This document shows, piece by piece, positions 62,772 through 64,000 of a stretch of DNA of 64,000 bases; positions within the stretch are counted from its first letter, which is position 1; each line of letters begins with the position of its first letter. The stretch comes from DASWYT01 sp965246875 (GTDB taxonomy: Bacteria; Pseudomonadota; Alphaproteobacteria; Micavibrionales; SZUA-601): the NCBI GenBank assembly GCA_965246875.1, contig CBDFFU010000006.1, positions 558,001 through 622,000 on the forward strand. The letters are read 5' to 3'. Made by a program: the position numbers and the translations under genes. The notes below the pieces were generated by a model. That model ran no database searches, was not told the origin of the DNA, and worked only from the letters and a program-made list of their open reading frames with translations.

Positions 62772-64000
62772 ATGTCCCTCCTGTTTGAACCCTTTGTTGC
62801 CTGGCGGTATTTGCGGGCGAAGCGTAAGGAAAGTTTTATTTCCGTGATCACCGGTTTTTCGCTGGTGGGCATTGCACTGGGCGTGGCAACACTCATCATC
62901 GTGATGTCAGTCATGAACGGGTTTCGACAGGAATTGATCGGGCGCATTTTGGGCATTAATGGCCATATGAATGTCTATGCGCACAACCAGCCGTTGGATG
63001 ATTATGATTTTCAATCCAGCCAGTTGCGCAGTATTCCGGGTGTGACCCAGGTGTTGCCAACGATCGAAGGGCAGGCGTTGATCACCTATAACGGGTCGGC
63101 AACCGGCGTCATCGTGCGCGGTTTTACCGCTGAGAGTTTTCAACAGAAAAAACTGTTGTTCAATGCTGTGGCTGCCGATCAACGGGCAAATTTCAAAGAT
63201 AGCAATATCTTGATTGGCAGCGCGTTGGCTGACCGGTTGCATTTGAGTGTGGGTGACACGTTGCAATTAATCAGCCCGCGCCCAAAACAAAGCCCGTTTG
63301 GTGCCATGCCACGGACGAAAGATTTTACCATTGGCGGTATTTTTGATGTCGGTATGTTTGAATATAACAACTCGTTTATCTTCATGCCGATGGAGGCTGC
63401 ACAGTTATTCTTTCAATTGCCACAACAAGTGTCATTTCTGGAAGTTATGACGGTCGATCCGCAAAAGACGCTGGAGATCAAACCGTTGATTGACCATAAA
63501 TTGGGTGATGCCTACCGCACCATCGACTGGCGGCAGAACAACGTCAATTTCTTCAATGCGTTGCAAGTCGAACGGAATGTGATGTTCCTGATCTTGACGC
63601 TGATCATTTTGGTAGCGGCCTTCAACATTATTTCGTCTATGATCATGCTGGTCAAAGACAAGGCGCACGACATTGCGATCTTGCGCACTATGGGCGCCAG
63701 TAAAACATCAATTTTGAAAATCTTTTTATTGACCGGGTCCAGTATTGGTGTGTTTGGTACCTTGACCGGTTTTGGGTTAGGTGTGCTGATTGTCAAAAAT
63801 ATTGGGGCCATTCAAAAAGGCATTGAATATCTGTCTGGTAAATCGGTTTTCCCAGCCGAGATTTATTTCCTCAGCCGCGTTCCCGCGCAAATGGAATGGC
63901 ATGAAGTCATCATGATTGTTGGCATGGCCTTGTTATTATCGTTTTGTGCCACACTTTATCCGGCGTGGCGCGCTGCTCGTCTTGACCCTGTGGAGGCTTT
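62772..64000 (+). CDS. lolC: Lipoprotein-releasing ABC transporter permease LolC (3' end outside window)
   Basis: The frame is open to the window end (409 codons). LolC/E proteins extract lipoproteins from the inner membrane for transfer to LolA. The start FEPFVAWRYLRAKRKESFISVITGFSLVGIALGVATLI is the family's first helix. A periplasmic domain of ~240 residues follows, then FNIISSMIMLVKDKAHDIAILRTMG and the last helices ending YPAWRAARLDPVEA. The ATG is one base after the proS stop, so they share a transcript. Confidence 0.95.
   Translation, partial: MSLLFEPFVAWRYLRAKRKESFISVITGFSLVGIALGVATLIIVMSVMNGFRQELIGRILGINGHMNVYAHNQPLDDYDFQSSQLRSIPGVTQVLPTIEGQALITYNGSATGVIVRGFTAESFQQKKLLFNAVAADQRANFKDSNILIGSALADRLHLSVGDTLQLISPRPKQSPFGAMPRTKDFTIGGIFDVGMFEYNNSFIFMPMEAAQLFFQLPQQVSFLEVMTVDPQKTLEIKPLIDHKLGDAYRTIDWRQNNVNFFNALQVERNVMFLILTLIILVAAFNIISSMIMLVKDKAHDIAILRTMGASKTSILKIFLLTGSSIGVFGTLTGFGLGVLIVKNIGAIQKGIEYLSGKSVFPAEIYFLSRVPAQMEWHEVIMIVGMALLLSFCATLYPAWRAARLDPVEA

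Overview
The window reads as chromosomal DNA of an alphaproteobacterium of moderate GC, probably on the Rhodospirillales/Micavibrio-like side. This is inferred from gene content and order: dnaG-rpoD, lipA, accA-xerD, nuoJKLMN-birA-RNase J, a DUF1467 gene, a proS lacking the insertion domain, and lolC. I could not run a search, so the lineage is only a suggestion.

Layout. 1-3040: dnaG (3' part) and rpoD. 3058-4656: an AT-rich type II restriction-modification pair close to BstYI, tail to tail with rpoD. 4836-9941: envelope and hypothetical genes, two serine hydrolases, creA and a 2H phosphoesterase. 9978-19887: a CAT-anticodon tRNA, a glycosyltransferase, lipA, a Nudix hydrolase, a perfect parS-type palindrome (13883-13898), a frameshifted MFS gene, a GNAT enzyme, an inositol-phosphatase-family gene, a solute-binding protein, accA and xerD. 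19971-24018: a secreted protein with a small membrane partner, a CNNM/CorC-type protein, and a decayed hydrolase.

24141-43040: initiator tRNA, then tRNA-Ser(GCT), the insertion site of a composite island. Island part 1 (24560-34090) has a P4-type integrase, an AlpA regulator, a GC-rich structured noncoding segment (27446-27663), a broken cysteine-containing gene under a structured leader, and a defence cluster: vsr, then a tightly overlapping operon of C5 methyltransferase, PD-(D/E)XK-like nuclease, HipA-like kinase, and a protein resembling the HipA N-lobe plus a HIRAN domain. Part 2 (34090-43040) begins with a 13-codon scar of a second integrase. It carries a TolC-like/RND efflux pair without an adaptor, and an LtaS-like transferase with a two-component system that probably controls both. 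Three copies of a ~100-bp repeat ending in an att-like core mark the joints.

43096-64000: a deletion-fused ABC transporter remnant, coaD-coaE, VOC and DoxX genes, flavoproteins, nuoJKLMN, birA (no canonical start at the expected place), RNase J, and two divergent prolyl-tRNA synthetases of different evolutionary types before lolC.

Most notable: (i) two homologous ~170-nt structured leaders (5282-5452 and 29262-29453, both minus strand) with covarying stems, a conserved internal loop, and a P1 3' strand complementary to the downstream Shine-Dalgarno; (ii) the restriction-modification/split-HipA/HIRAN operon; (iii) a 19-bp GNRA-capped RNA hairpin in the island; (iv) the parS-like site; (v) the ProRS pair; (vi) a shared direct-repeat regulatory motif in island part 2.
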